This document shows positions 36,951 through 45,805 of a DNA stretch of 64,000 nt, one piece after another (within the stretch, counting starts at the first letter, position 1; each line of letters opens with the position of its first letter). The stretch is from Dictyobacter formicarum (GTDB lineage Bacteria; Chloroflexota; Ktedonobacteria; Ktedonobacterales; Ktedonobacteraceae): the NCBI RefSeq assembly GCF_016587435.1, contig NZ_BNJJ01000010.1, forward strand, positions 248,001-312,000, in the 5' to 3' direction. Both the position numbers and the translations under genes were made by a program. Under the pieces are notes generated by a model. That model made no database searches. It worked only from the letters and a program-made list of their open reading frames with translations, and had not been told where the DNA came from.

Positions 36951-37060
36951 AAATCTGTGAGCAGAAACGCTCCCGTTTTGTGGCCCCCTCTTGCTTCTCC
37001 TTCTTCCTCTCCGGTCTGTTCGTCGTGTTTCCCATGACCTTCCCACTCACTCTTCTCTGA
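36947..37060 (+). CDS. 37-residue hydrophobic leader ORF, coupled to the first leader
   Basis: Starts inside the ATGA overlap with the 28-residue leader and ends 37060. It begins MKICEQKRSRFVAP and has a hydrophobic second half (FFLSGLFVVFPMTFPLTLL). It may be translated by reinitiation. Its stop lies within the left arm of a long-range stem (37056-37066 with 37115-37125). Confidence 0.35.
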   Translation: MKICEQKRSRFVAPSCFSFFLSGLFVVFPMTFPLTLL

Positions 37061-37125
37061 GTGCGCCCTTGAACAGGGAATGCCGCGTCTTTTCTTCGGT
37101 AAGCACCCATGTGTGCGCACTCAGA
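37056..37125 (+). promoter_or_regulatory. Long-range leader stem upstream of the MFS gene
   Basis: TCTGAGTGCGC (37056-37066) pairs exactly with GCGCACTCAGA (37115-37125), enclosing 48 nt. It overlaps the second leader stop, so ribosomes on the leader would change its folding. Confidence 0.5.
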
Positions 37126-37188
37126 TCTCTGCTTGTTTCATATCAAACCGCACATGCAACAATCTCCGAGTAAGAGAGGAAAAGAGAA

Positions 37189-38475
37189 ATGGATATTCAG
37201 TTCAGGCGTGCCATCCGACAGTTCGCCCGCTCTCTGCGGGAGACCAGTGATCTGCTCCGCCAACGTTCCCCGGAGAGGCGTGATGTTGTGACAATATTCT
37301 TGCGCTGGACGTATTTGCGCGCGGTGTTCCACCGGGGCTACGTGCTTACCTCCGGCCTCTATTTCGTGGTCAATGCGCATCTGTTCGCCTCCCAGATCGT
37401 CTTCCTCGGCACGGTCATGTCGGCCACCTTAGTGCTGACCGACATTCCTACCGGCGTGTGGGCCGACGCGCTCGGACGCAAATGGCCACTGGTGATCGGC
37501 CACCTGTTCCTGGCTGCTGGTATGGTAATGACCGGGGTGGTGACGGCGTTCCCTTTGATCCTGGTGACACAAGTGCTGTGGGCAGTGGGGTGGGCCTTCT
37601 TGACCGGTGCCGATGTCGCGTGGATTACCGACGAGCTCGATCAACCCCAGCGGATCGCCCGCGTGTTGACGGCGAGTGCTCGCTGGGATTTGGTAGGAGG
37701 AGCAACAGGAATGATCGCGTTCGGGGTACTTGGCTGGACCACGGGTCTGGCGACAGCGATCGTGGTGTCAGGTGTCGGAATGGCGCTGCTCGGACTCTTC
37801 GTCGCGGCACAGTTCACTGAGCGCATCTTCAGGCCCACGCGCGAGAAACGGTGGCACACCTCGCTCTCGATCGTCCGGCTCGGCGTCAGCCTTGTGCGCC
37901 GCGACCACGAGATTCTGCTGGTCTGCGTCGCGACGATGCTCATCAACGGTGCGTCGATGGCAGCATGGCTGTTTCCCAAGCAACTCGTGCACCTGGGCTT
38001 CCCTTCAGATCCCGTTCTGTGGTACACGGCAGTCGGGATCTGTTCCTCGGCGGCAGGCGTCGTCGCGCTGCACATCGTCCAGGCGCGCATCGACGGCGTG
38101 GGCGTCGCCCGGCGCATGTATGCGCTCGCTTGCTTCATCGGGGTGCTCGGGCTGCTCGTGCTGGCCGAGGCCCCTGACGCCCTCATCGGCGGCGCTGGGG
38201 TGCTGCTGGCGAGCGGCATCGTGTTCAACGTGACGCGGACAGTCAGCGTGATTTGGGTGAACGAGCGCACCAGTAGCTCCGTGCGGGCAACCGTGCGCTC
38301 GTTCCTCGATCAGGCTGAGGCCATTGGGGAGATTTGCGGTGGGTTCACACTGGCAGTCATTGCAGGTGCCACAGGTATGTCGATCACGCTCCTCACCTCG
38401 GCTGCGCTCATGGCGTTCACTGGAACGATGGTGGCTCTGTCGCGCGCTAACCGAGCGAGTCCCGGCTCAAGATGA
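37189..38475 (+). CDS. Major facilitator superfamily transporter, drug-efflux type
   Basis: 428 residues with about 11-12 hydrophobic segments. MFS motif A appears as GVWADALGRKWPL after helix 2. The first ~35 residues are basic and cytoplasmic. Base composition is richer in G+C than the surroundings, suggesting transfer, perhaps from an actinobacterium. The leader ORFs and hairpins upstream suggest induction by a translation-inhibiting compound. Substrate is inferred only. Confidence 0.85.
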   Translation: MDIQFRRAIRQFARSLRETSDLLRQRSPERRDVVTIFLRWTYLRAVFHRGYVLTSGLYFVVNAHLFASQIVFLGTVMSATLVLTDIPTGVWADALGRKWPLVIGHLFLAAGMVMTGVVTAFPLILVTQVLWAVGWAFLTGADVAWITDELDQPQRIARVLTASARWDLVGGATGMIAFGVLGWTTGLATAIVVSGVGMALLGLFVAAQFTERIFRPTREKRWHTSLSIVRLGVSLVRRDHEILLVCVATMLINGASMAAWLFPKQLVHLGFPSDPVLWYTAVGICSSAAGVVALHIVQARIDGVGVARRMYALACFIGVLGLLVLAEAPDALIGGAGVLLASGIVFNVTRTVSVIWVNERTSSSVRATVRSFLDQAEAIGEICGGFTLAVIAGATGMSITLLTSAALMAFTGTMVALSRANRASPGSR

Positions 38476-38507
38476 GTTGGGGAATATGGCAAGGAAACTT
38501 TGTTTCT

Positions 38508-38558
38508 AAAGAGGTCCCGCACGCTATCCTTCCGATAGGAAGCGTGCGGGGCCTCTTT
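38508..38558. terminator. Rho-independent terminator between convergent genes
   Basis: A long stem beginning AAAGAGG and ending CCTCTTT with a GC-rich middle (CCCGCACGCT/AGCGTGCGGG), 33 bp after the MFS stop and 22 bp before the end of the convergent isomerase gene. Confidence 0.8.
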
Positions 38559-38579
38559 GGGCGTGCTTATGTGGTTGGT

Positions 38580-39419
38580 CTATTCGTAGGACCAGTCCAT
38601 GTTGCGCAGCAGGGTTTGCAGGGCCTGAGATGCGCGGCGGAAGAGATCGGGTCCGCTGAAGCCCTGGTACTGGCCGGCGGCAGCCAGGTGTGGTTCGAGG
38701 GCGATAAAGCCGTCGTAGCCGTCCTGGCGCAGCCGCTGCAGGATGGCGGCCCAGTCAGAGGCTCCCTCGCCCGCCACGGCCATCGAGCCATCGGGGCGAA
38801 CGTCTTTGACGTGGACGTATTCAAGCCAGGGTTTGGTGGCTTCATAGGCATCTGGATAGGGCACCTGGTCGCATTGCAGGTAGTTGGCCGGATCGAGCAC
38901 AGAGCGGAAGTGCGAATCGTTGATGCTCTGCAGGAGATCAACGTTACGCGCTATGCTATCGCCATAGATGGCTTTCTCATTCTCGTGAATCAGCAGCACA
39001 TCGGCCGCGCGCGCCCGGCGCGTCATCTCCTGCAGATGGCTGATGACCTCATCGCGATAGGCGGCTGGATTGGTGGAACCGGCCTCCTCTTTGACGGGCG
39101 CGTAGAACGAGAAGATACGAATGTAGCGTGTATCGAGGGCCTTGGCGACGGCGATCGAGCGATCGAAGCGCTCTAGATGCTCCTCAAAGGAGCTATCGAT
39201 GGGCACCTTACCAATGGGAGAGCCGATCGCCGCAACGCCGATTCCTGCCGCGGCCAATGTCTGCTTGATTTCTTGAATCTGCTGGCTAGATAGATCAAGC
39301 ACATTGACCTTCCAGACCGAGCGTAGATCTATGTAATGAATATTCTCGCTTTGCAGAACAGCGATCTGTTCATTGAGATCTGGCGAGATCTCATCTGCGA
39401 AGGCGGATAAACGAATCAT
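38580..39419 (-). CDS. Sugar phosphate isomerase/epimerase (xylose-isomerase-like TIM barrel)
   Basis: 279 residues. The TIM-barrel pattern of the AP-endonuclease-2/IolE group is visible: SAFADEISPDLNEQIAVL at the start, IHENEKAIYGD with the metal-binding Glu, SVLDPANYLQ with Asp, YVHVKD with His and FIALEPHL with the last Glu. Such enzymes isomerise or dehydrate sugars and inositol derivatives. It overlaps the upstream oxidoreductase by 4 bp (ATGA), so they are co-translated. Confidence 0.88.
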   Translation of the reverse strand: MIRLSAFADEISPDLNEQIAVLQSENIHYIDLRSVWKVNVLDLSSQQIQEIKQTLAAAGIGVAAIGSPIGKVPIDSSFEEHLERFDRSIAVAKALDTRYIRIFSFYAPVKEEAGSTNPAAYRDEVISHLQEMTRRARAADVLLIHENEKAIYGDSIARNVDLLQSINDSHFRSVLDPANYLQCDQVPYPDAYEATKPWLEYVHVKDVRPDGSMAVAGEGASDWAAILQRLRQDGYDGFIALEPHLAAAGQYQGFSGPDLFRRASQALQTLLRNMDWSYE

Positions 39420-40477
39420 GAAAGTGTAACCTCCTTACCAGTGCGGGCGGCTTCATAGATGCCGAGAATGATCTCGACGGGATGGCGGGCGGCATTTCCG
39501 TCCACCAGGGGTGTGCCATTTTCCTGGATAGCGCGGATCATATCGGCGATCTGGTGGGCATGGGTTGACGCCTGCAGGGCGGCAGGATCACTGGCCGTCG
39601 CCTTCGGTTTGGCGGTAACGGCTCCCTCAGACTTCTTGGTGCCGCCACCATAAGGACCTACCTCTTCCGTATCCTGGCTGGCCAGGTGCAGGTAGCCCAT
39701 ACGATCATCCTCAATGACGGCCGAGCCTTTATCGCCGAAGAGCTCGATGCGCGTGGTCACGCCAGGATAAGCACCAGTGGTGGCCGCGATCGTCCCGAGC
39801 GCCCCATTCTCAAAGCGCAGCACCGCCACCGCCACATCCTCGGTTTCCATGTTGTGGACCAGGGTATCGGTATAGGCGCGGATGGTCTTCACGCGTCCCA
39901 TCAACCATTGCAGTACGTCGATCGAGTGGATTGACTGGTTCATCAGGATGCCGCCGCCATCCAGCGCCCAGGTACCGCGCCAGGCACCGCTATCATAATA
40001 TTTCTGCGAGCGCCACCAGGGGATGGCTGCGTTTCCCATCACCAGGCGACCCAGGGCCTGCTCCTTAATCAGCTGGTGCACCTGCTGTGAAGCCTCATCA
40101 AAGCGATGCTGGCTGATGACTGCCACCTTCTTACCGGTTTCACGCTGGACCTTGAGAATCTCCTCAATACGATCCTTGCGAATCTCCATTGGCTTCTCGA
40201 TAATGACATGGCGACCGGAGCGCATAACCTGGCAGGCAAGCTCACCGTGCATGCCGCTGGGCGTACAGACATCGACCACATCTAACTGCTCGCGATCCAA
40301 CATCTCCTGCAGACTAGTGTAGGCGGTGGCATGAAACTTATCGGCCAGCTTCTGTGCCTTCTCAGGCACAACATCGGCGACCGCCACCAGTTCCGCCTGC
40401 GGCAAGCTCCGAATCGCCTCCGCATGGGTGGGGCCAATGACGCCGCAACCAACAATGCCAAAACGCAATTTTTCCAT
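39416..40477 (-). CDS. Gfo/Idh/MocA-family oxidoreductase
   Basis: 353 residues. Rossmann start LRFGIVGCGVIGPTHAEAI, IIEKPME lysine motif, GGGILMNQSIHSIDVLQWL as the substrate segment with conserved His. Overlaps the isomerase by 4 bp; a second isomerase lies upstream at 40604. The three genes look like a small operon for a sugar or cyclitol. Confidence 0.9.
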   Translation of the reverse strand: MEKLRFGIVGCGVIGPTHAEAIRSLPQAELVAVADVVPEKAQKLADKFHATAYTSLQEMLDREQLDVVDVCTPSGMHGELACQVMRSGRHVIIEKPMEIRKDRIEEILKVQRETGKKVAVISQHRFDEASQQVHQLIKEQALGRLVMGNAAIPWWRSQKYYDSGAWRGTWALDGGGILMNQSIHSIDVLQWLMGRVKTIRAYTDTLVHNMETEDVAVAVLRFENGALGTIAATTGAYPGVTTRIELFGDKGSAVIEDDRMGYLHLASQDTEEVGPYGGGTKKSEGAVTAKPKATASDPAALQASTHAHQIADMIRAIQENGTPLVDGNAARHPVEIILGIYEAARTGKEVTLS

Positions 40478-40603
40478 GGGATATGCAACTCCTTATGCAT
40501 TCAGGAGGAAACCTCTCGTCGAGGTGTCCTCCGCTTCGTTTGCGACTATGCGACTAAACTATAGAAAATATAACTGCCCTCTTGCGGAGGACAGCCAGGT
40601 GCT

Positions 40604-41404
40604 TTAGACAGCCTGTTTGCTGCTCTCCGTCCATTGGGTACGTAATTCCGCCAGTGCGGGAGTCACCTCGGTAGCGAAGTTGCTCCAATTGCACTCGATG
40701 GAGATACGCTGATCGTAGCCAGCGCGATGGAGAGCCGAAAAGTAGGGGCGGAAATCCTCCCCGTGGTGGCCAGGGGCCGCGCGACCCTCTTTCTCCGCCA
40801 CATGCACATGCGACAGGAGCGAGCTATAGGGCAGGATCGACTCTGGATTCTCACCATTGCAGGCCATATGGTACACATCGGCTAGCAGGCGAGCGCCCGA
40901 AGCAGCGATAGTCGAAACCAGCGCGCCACTTTCCGCCACCGTATTCAGGATGTTTGTCTCTTCGTAGCGTAGAGGCTCAAGCACGATCTGCACGCCATGC
41001 TCGCGCGCCCAGCCGTTCCATGTCGCCATATGTTCCGCCAGCTGTTGGGACGCAGCTGCCTTCTCAATATCGGCCGGATAGGTCCTGGCTGGTCCACTGC
41101 CAAAGACAAAAATACGGATACCAGCCTGTTCCGCCCTCCGTAACGCGGTACGCATATACGTTTCCAGGCGTGCCCGATCCACATGCTGAGAAGGAGACTC
41201 GATGAGCAAAAGATTTGCCGGCAACAACGAATTTGCCGCTTCAACGGGGAAAGGAAACTGCCGTACCGCGTGTAGCAGCTCCTCAAATTCCGCCTGAGGC
41301 CGCTCCGGTATCAGAAAGCGCTGTACACTCTCCTCAAGGTAATCAAAAGCGATCTCATTGAGTTGTGGGATAGTGCGAAAAGATGTGCAGATACCAAACT
41401 TCAT
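40604..41404 (-). CDS. Sugar phosphate isomerase/epimerase (xylose-isomerase-like TIM barrel)
   Basis: 266 residues from ATG 41404, with AGAGGA 6 bp upstream; the open frame to 41494 is not needed. Metal-binding positions are in IVLEPLRYEETN, LADVYHM, SHVHVAEKEG and ISIECNW. It is in the same direction as the oxidoreductase/isomerase pair downstream, 126 bp apart, and probably shares its pathway. Confidence 0.88.
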   Translation of the reverse strand: MKFGICTSFRTIPQLNEIAFDYLEESVQRFLIPERPQAEFEELLHAVRQFPFPVEAANSLLPANLLLIESPSQHVDRARLETYMRTALRRAEQAGIRIFVFGSGPARTYPADIEKAAASQQLAEHMATWNGWAREHGVQIVLEPLRYEETNILNTVAESGALVSTIAASGARLLADVYHMACNGENPESILPYSSLLSHVHVAEKEGRAAPGHHGEDFRPYFSALHRAGYDQRISIECNWSNFATEVTPALAELRTQWTESSKQAV

Positions 41405-42062
41405 CGTGGTTCCTCTTCTTCTACTAACAACGAACGGCCATATCAAACAACCAGACGTCCGACCTGTCGTATAGAAGGCACCGCAAGTGCCCATTCACCT
41501 CGCGTTACAAAAAGCATCTGGCAACGCCGCCGGGGCGCATGCCACAAAAATAGCATATCACACCTGTCAGACCGGTCGGGTGTGGAGAGCCATCCAGAAG
41601 CATAGCTCTACCCTAATTTTTGTAATCGACACCTCGCCACTATTCGGGCATCATCCTCTTATGAATTATGGTGTCAGCAGGCGATCAATCGGCCTGTCAT
41701 GCGGATGCAAACGGCATGAAAAGAAAAATTGTGATGGGCACAAGCGATGCGTATAATCTGGCAAAAATAGGTGTAATGTACATAAAAAATATAGATGAGG
41801 TAGATGAAATATACGTAATTATCAAAAAGTAATCGTTTACTACATTGAGCGTGAAACGACGCGTTTTCAACACGTCATCTGCCTGCCGAACGGCATTCCT
41901 CCTCTCCACGCATGTTGAATATTTTGAATCCGCTGAAAATATGTCGGATTAGCACTTGATTTATTTAAATTTATCGGTTATTATTCCTATGGACAATGAA
42001 TACTTGACAAATAGCAGTGACTTATGGATATGTCAATCACTGATGGATGGAGGTAGATAGAG
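41405..42062. other. Gap upstream of the Ro/Y RNA locus with a possible MITE relic
   Basis: About 41511-41605 resembles the 21936-22060 MITE at its left end (AAAAAGCATCTGGCAACGCC) and, less well, at its right end. The rest (41640-42000) is AT-rich with no gene seen. Confidence 0.35.
42004..42032 (+). promoter_or_regulatory. Possible promoter of the ubiquitin-like gene and Y RNA region
   Basis: TTGACA at 42004-42009. The -10 is poor (GATATG at 17-bp spacing). Start codon 42063 lies ~30 bp further. Confidence 0.35.
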
Positions 42063-42281
42063 ATGACCCAGCTAGCTACGACTCCCGTGCATATTCGCGT
42101 TGAGGGGCGCAGTGAAGAAGTACAACTGGCGCAGCTCGGGGTGGCGAATATGGCGGACGACCTCCAGTTGAAAGAGGCCGTGGTGCGTTACCTGGACCTA
42201 CCAGCGCATGCCCTGGCCAGCCACGTGATTGTGCGAACAACCGGGGCCATCATTATCCGCCCTGAGGCGCTGTACGGCTAA
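42063..42281 (+). CDS. Small ubiquitin-like protein ending in Gly
   Basis: 72 residues with GGAGG 9 bp upstream. The pattern strand (VHIRVEGRSEEVQL), helix (DDLQLKEAVVRYLDLP), then strands (SHVIVRTTGAIIIRP) fits a beta-grasp/ubiquitin-like fold, and the chain ends ALYG with a C-terminal Gly. Length equals the small Ubls of bacterial systems that pair with ThiF-type E1 enzymes; such an E1 is encoded 3.5 kb downstream in the same direction. Fold assignment is by eye. It could instead be an unrelated small protein. Confidence 0.5.
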   Translation: MTQLATTPVHIRVEGRSEEVQLAQLGVANMADDLQLKEAVVRYLDLPAHALASHVIVRTTGAIIIRPEALYG

Positions 42282-42310
42282 GCCAAGCAGAAAGAAATGA
42301 AGCGACAGGT

Positions 42311-42390
42311 CCGGGACGTACTCCGACTGGGAGGGCTTACAAACAATTGAGGGTTGTTTCTTAGGTGCCCTTTCGACATGTATGTCCCGG
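42311..42390 (+). ncRNA. Y RNA-like element 1 (minimal, no tRNA-like module)
   Basis: Outer stem 42311-42321 with 42380-42390 (11 bp, one G-T). 5' internal strand TCCGACTGGGA, inner stem GGGC (42333-42336) with GCCC (42367-42370), 3' internal strand TTTCGACAT. TTACAAAC follows the inner stem, then an AAACAA/TTGTTT hairpin. The CGA on the 5' strand and GAC on the 3' strand sit where Ro-binding Y RNAs have them. Confidence 0.6.
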
Positions 42391-42460
42391 GCTAGTTGCC
42401 AATACGTTCAAATTAAGAGCTTGCAGCGGAACGTGAGCGCCCAGGAACAGGGCCACCAAG

Positions 42461-42482
42461 CGACCGCAAGGGTCGCACCTAC
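42461..42482. repeat. REP-like hairpin
   Basis: CGACC/GGTCG stem followed by CACCTAC, so the complement starts with GTAG. It lies just upstream of Y RNA-like element 2. Confidence 0.55.
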
Positions 42483-42485
42483 GAT

Positions 42486-42627
42486 TGCCCTGTACTCTGA
42501 TACATTGGACCTACAAACTGGTAATTCCCGCCTTTGCGGGAAGTGTTGGTTCGACTCCAGCAACCTCCACCACCAATCGGGGGTTTTAAATCCTTCGGGA
42601 TTGTGTTCAATAAACTTGTACAGGGCA
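42486..42627 (+). ncRNA. Y RNA-like element 2 with permuted tRNA-like module (G3-U70, encoded ACCA)
   Basis: Outer stem 42486-42495 with 42618-42627 (10 bp exact). 5' strand TCTGATACATT, inner stem GGAC (42507-42510) with GTTC (42605-42608), 3' strand AATAAACTT, and CTACAAAC. Inside, the 3' tRNA-like half comes first: hairpin TTCCCGC/GCGGGAA, T arm 42545-42561 with TTCGACT loop, acceptor strand AACCTCC (42562-42568), then ACCA. The 5' half follows: GGGGGTT (42579-42585) pairs with it, including a G3-U70 wobble. A UUCG-capped AATCC/GGATT hairpin replaces the D arm. Confidence 0.65.
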
Positions 42628-42674
42628 GTCCAGATCTTTTCATAAGCTTTTCTTTTTTAGATGCGCTATCTCGG

Positions 42675-42821
42675 CTGAGGTGCGCCCCAACGGTGTGAGC
42701 TTACAAACTTTGGATTTTTAATCCGGTTGTTACAGGTTCGAATCCTGTCGGGCCCTTTTGTGGGCCCGTAGCTCAATGGTAGAGCGCCTGTTTTCACGCT
42801 CGTACGACTTGCGCACCTCGG
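42675..42821 (+). ncRNA. Y RNA-like element 3 with permuted tRNA(Lys)-like module
   Basis: Outer stem 42675-42685 with 42811-42821 (11 bp, one T-G). 5' strand CCCAACGGTGT, inner stem GAGC (42697-42700) with GCTC (42798-42801), 3' strand GTACGACTT, and TTACAAAC. The enclosed sequence is strikingly like tRNA(Lys): an anticodon-arm-like segment with TTTTTAA loop, T arm ACAGG/CCTGT with TTCGAAT loop (42732-42748), acceptor CGGGCCC (42749-42755), a 6-nt linker, then GGGCCCG (42762-42768) and D arm GCTC-AATGGTA-GAGC. The 3' half precedes the 5' half. A tRNA search may misreport it as tRNA fragments. Confidence 0.7.
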
Positions 42822-42850
42822 CTTTGATATAGATAAAGATGCGAATGATC

Positions 42851-43004
42851 TGTCCTGTGCTCCAATCTCAAGAGCGTACATACGGTTACCTTTCTCTTTT
42901 ACCTTCTGGATTGGATGCGGGTCGAGTCCTGAACTCTGAAGCTGGTTGTAGTCATCCACAGGGATGATGCCATCAGAGCCCGCTCTTTTTACTCGCACAG
43001 GACA
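42851..43004 (+). ncRNA. Y RNA-like element 4
   Basis: Outer stem TGTCCTGTGC (42851-42860) with its exact complement 42995-43004. 5' strand TCCAATCTCAA, inner stem GAGC (42872-42875) with GCTC (42982-42985), 3' strand TTTTTACTC, and GTACATAC where the others have YTACAAAC. The enclosed ~105 nt contain CGGG-TCGAGT-CCTG, a T-arm-like hairpin, and TCATC/GATGA, but the tRNA likeness is weak. Confidence 0.55.
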
Positions 43005-43041
43005 GACTTTTTGTTTTGTTACCACGCTGATACCGATCGGT

Positions 43042-43182
43042 ACCGGGCGCACCCCGACTAATATGAGCTTACAAACATTTGAGTAATCTCCGTAGGTTCG
43101 AATCCTACCAGCCTTTAAAGCTGTGGCCGAGTGGTCAAAGGCGAATGTCTTTACTATAGCTCTGTTGACTTGTACGCCCGGT
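43042..43182 (+). ncRNA. Y RNA-like element 5 with permuted type II tRNA-like module
   Basis: Outer stem 43042-43052 with 43172-43182 (10 of 11 paired). 5' strand CCCGACTAATAT, inner stem GAGC (43065-43068) with GCTC (43159-43162), 3' strand TGTTGACTT, and TTACAAAC. The UUGAC of the 3' strand is the same as in animal Y RNAs. Inside: T arm GTAGG/CCTAC with TTCGAAT loop (43092-43108), acceptor CAGCCTT, one spacer base, AAAGCTG, then a D arm like tRNA(Ser/Leu) (GCCGAGTGGTCAAAGGC). Confidence 0.65.
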
Positions 43183-43214
43183 CTTGATCGTGTGGATATA
43201 TATTGTCTCGATAA

Positions 43215-44732
<1,518 letters not shown>

Positions 44733-44784
44733 AACAGGTGGGGGCGTGGGCACGTGCTCATCTTGAAGAGTTGGGATAGATGCT

Positions 44785-45801
44785 ATGCCTGATAAACGCA
44801 AGCAGCGAGCCACGACGGGCAAGGTAGATGCCCGCGCCCTGATCGCCCGCTTGAGCCAGCAGAGCCAGAGCCTGCTTGGGAGGGAGCTGATTGCTCCACT
44901 GCTGCCCGGCGGGCGCATCCGGACGCGTCTGAATGGCCTGGTGTATGAGTTTCGTGCTCGTGAACGCTTTCCAGGCTGGGGACGCTTTCGGCCTATCAGC
45001 GAGCGCGAGGCACAATTCATCGAGGAGGCCCTACCCTGGGAACGCGGGGCCTACCTTGAGCTTTTTCCCGCGTTGCGCATGCTGCTGCTCTGGCCCGATA
45101 GCGGTGGCCTTTTTCCCGGTACCTGGTGGGCATTGCCCTATAATGAAGGCGACGCCCGCCAGCGCTTTGGCTTGCCAATGGAACCAATGCCGGTCTTTTT
45201 GTGCGATCCCATGGCAGGTGCGGAGCGCTTCGAGCGCGTCATCGTGCGCGTAGATGGAGGCACGCGCTGGTTCGAAGGACCCGATCTGCGGGCCGACCCC
45301 CGGCATGCCGAGTGGCTGCGCGAAGCGGCCACCATGGAGTCCGAAGCGCTGCCAGAGAACCTGTTGCCGGGACTGGCGGCCTCGGAACGGTTGTCTTTAC
45401 TACTCTGGCGCATCCATCAACTGGAGCTAGCGGGCAACACTCCAGCAAAAGGATTGCATCCGCCGCAGTATCGCCAGGAGCAGCGGAACTGGCTGGCCGG
45501 CCAGGCGCGTCAGCGGGTATTAGAGGAACAGCTACGCCACGCACTGAGCAAGGCTGACGCAACGCTCCATAGCTATAGCGAGGTCAACGCCAGCGATGGC
45601 TCAGTGCGTCACCTGGTGGTCGAGTGGAGCGAGCATGGACAGCAGCGACGCTACCGCTCCCTGGTTGATTCACAGCTCACCGTCGTATCCAGCGGCATTT
45701 GTCTGAGCGGGCAGGACCATGACTTCGATCTCACCAGCCTGGTGAACGTGATGGCGGCATCCCCGTCCTGGGCAGCCTATGATGACGAGGAGGACATGTA
45801 A
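44785..45801 (+). CDS. Uncharacterised protein of the Ro/ThiF operon
   Basis: 338 residues, no signal or membrane segment. Basic N-terminus, a conserved-looking aromatic region (GLVYEFRARERFPGWGRFRP, then GLFPGTWWALPYNEGDARQRF), a helical part around 230-270 and a beta-rich C-terminus (RHLVVEWSEHGQQRRYRSLVD), ending in an acidic tail DDEEDM. No family recognised. Set 52 bp after the Ro gene and 4 bp before ThiF, so it is surely co-transcribed; an adaptor or E2-like role would be speculation. Confidence 0.7.
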   Translation: MPDKRKQRATTGKVDARALIARLSQQSQSLLGRELIAPLLPGGRIRTRLNGLVYEFRARERFPGWGRFRPISEREAQFIEEALPWERGAYLELFPALRMLLLWPDSGGLFPGTWWALPYNEGDARQRFGLPMEPMPVFLCDPMAGAERFERVIVRVDGGTRWFEGPDLRADPRHAEWLREAATMESEALPENLLPGLAASERLSLLLWRIHQLELAGNTPAKGLHPPQYRQEQRNWLAGQARQRVLEEQLRHALSKADATLHSYSEVNASDGSVRHLVVEWSEHGQQRRYRSLVDSQLTVVSSGICLSGQDHDFDLTSLVNVMAASPSWAAYDDEEDM

Positions 45802-45805
45802 GAGC

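Noticed and set aside
36653..37060. 135-codon ORF after the HtrA gene
   Set aside because: Its first part is REP-like repeat; only the last 37 codons (from 36947) have a plausible start.
42732..42795. Ordinary tRNA(Lys) gene
   Set aside because: Halves are in the wrong order and the whole sits inside a covarying Y RNA-type stem; an ordinary gene does not fit.
42666..43052. 128-codon minus-strand ORF
   Set aside because: It is antisense translation of the tRNA-like modules (RIRTCNN is a known artefact of tRNA DNA).
42300..43185. Group I intron in permuted (PIE) arrangement
   Set aside because: No P7-type conserved core and too little sequence between units for an intron core; the flanking stems fit Y RNA better.
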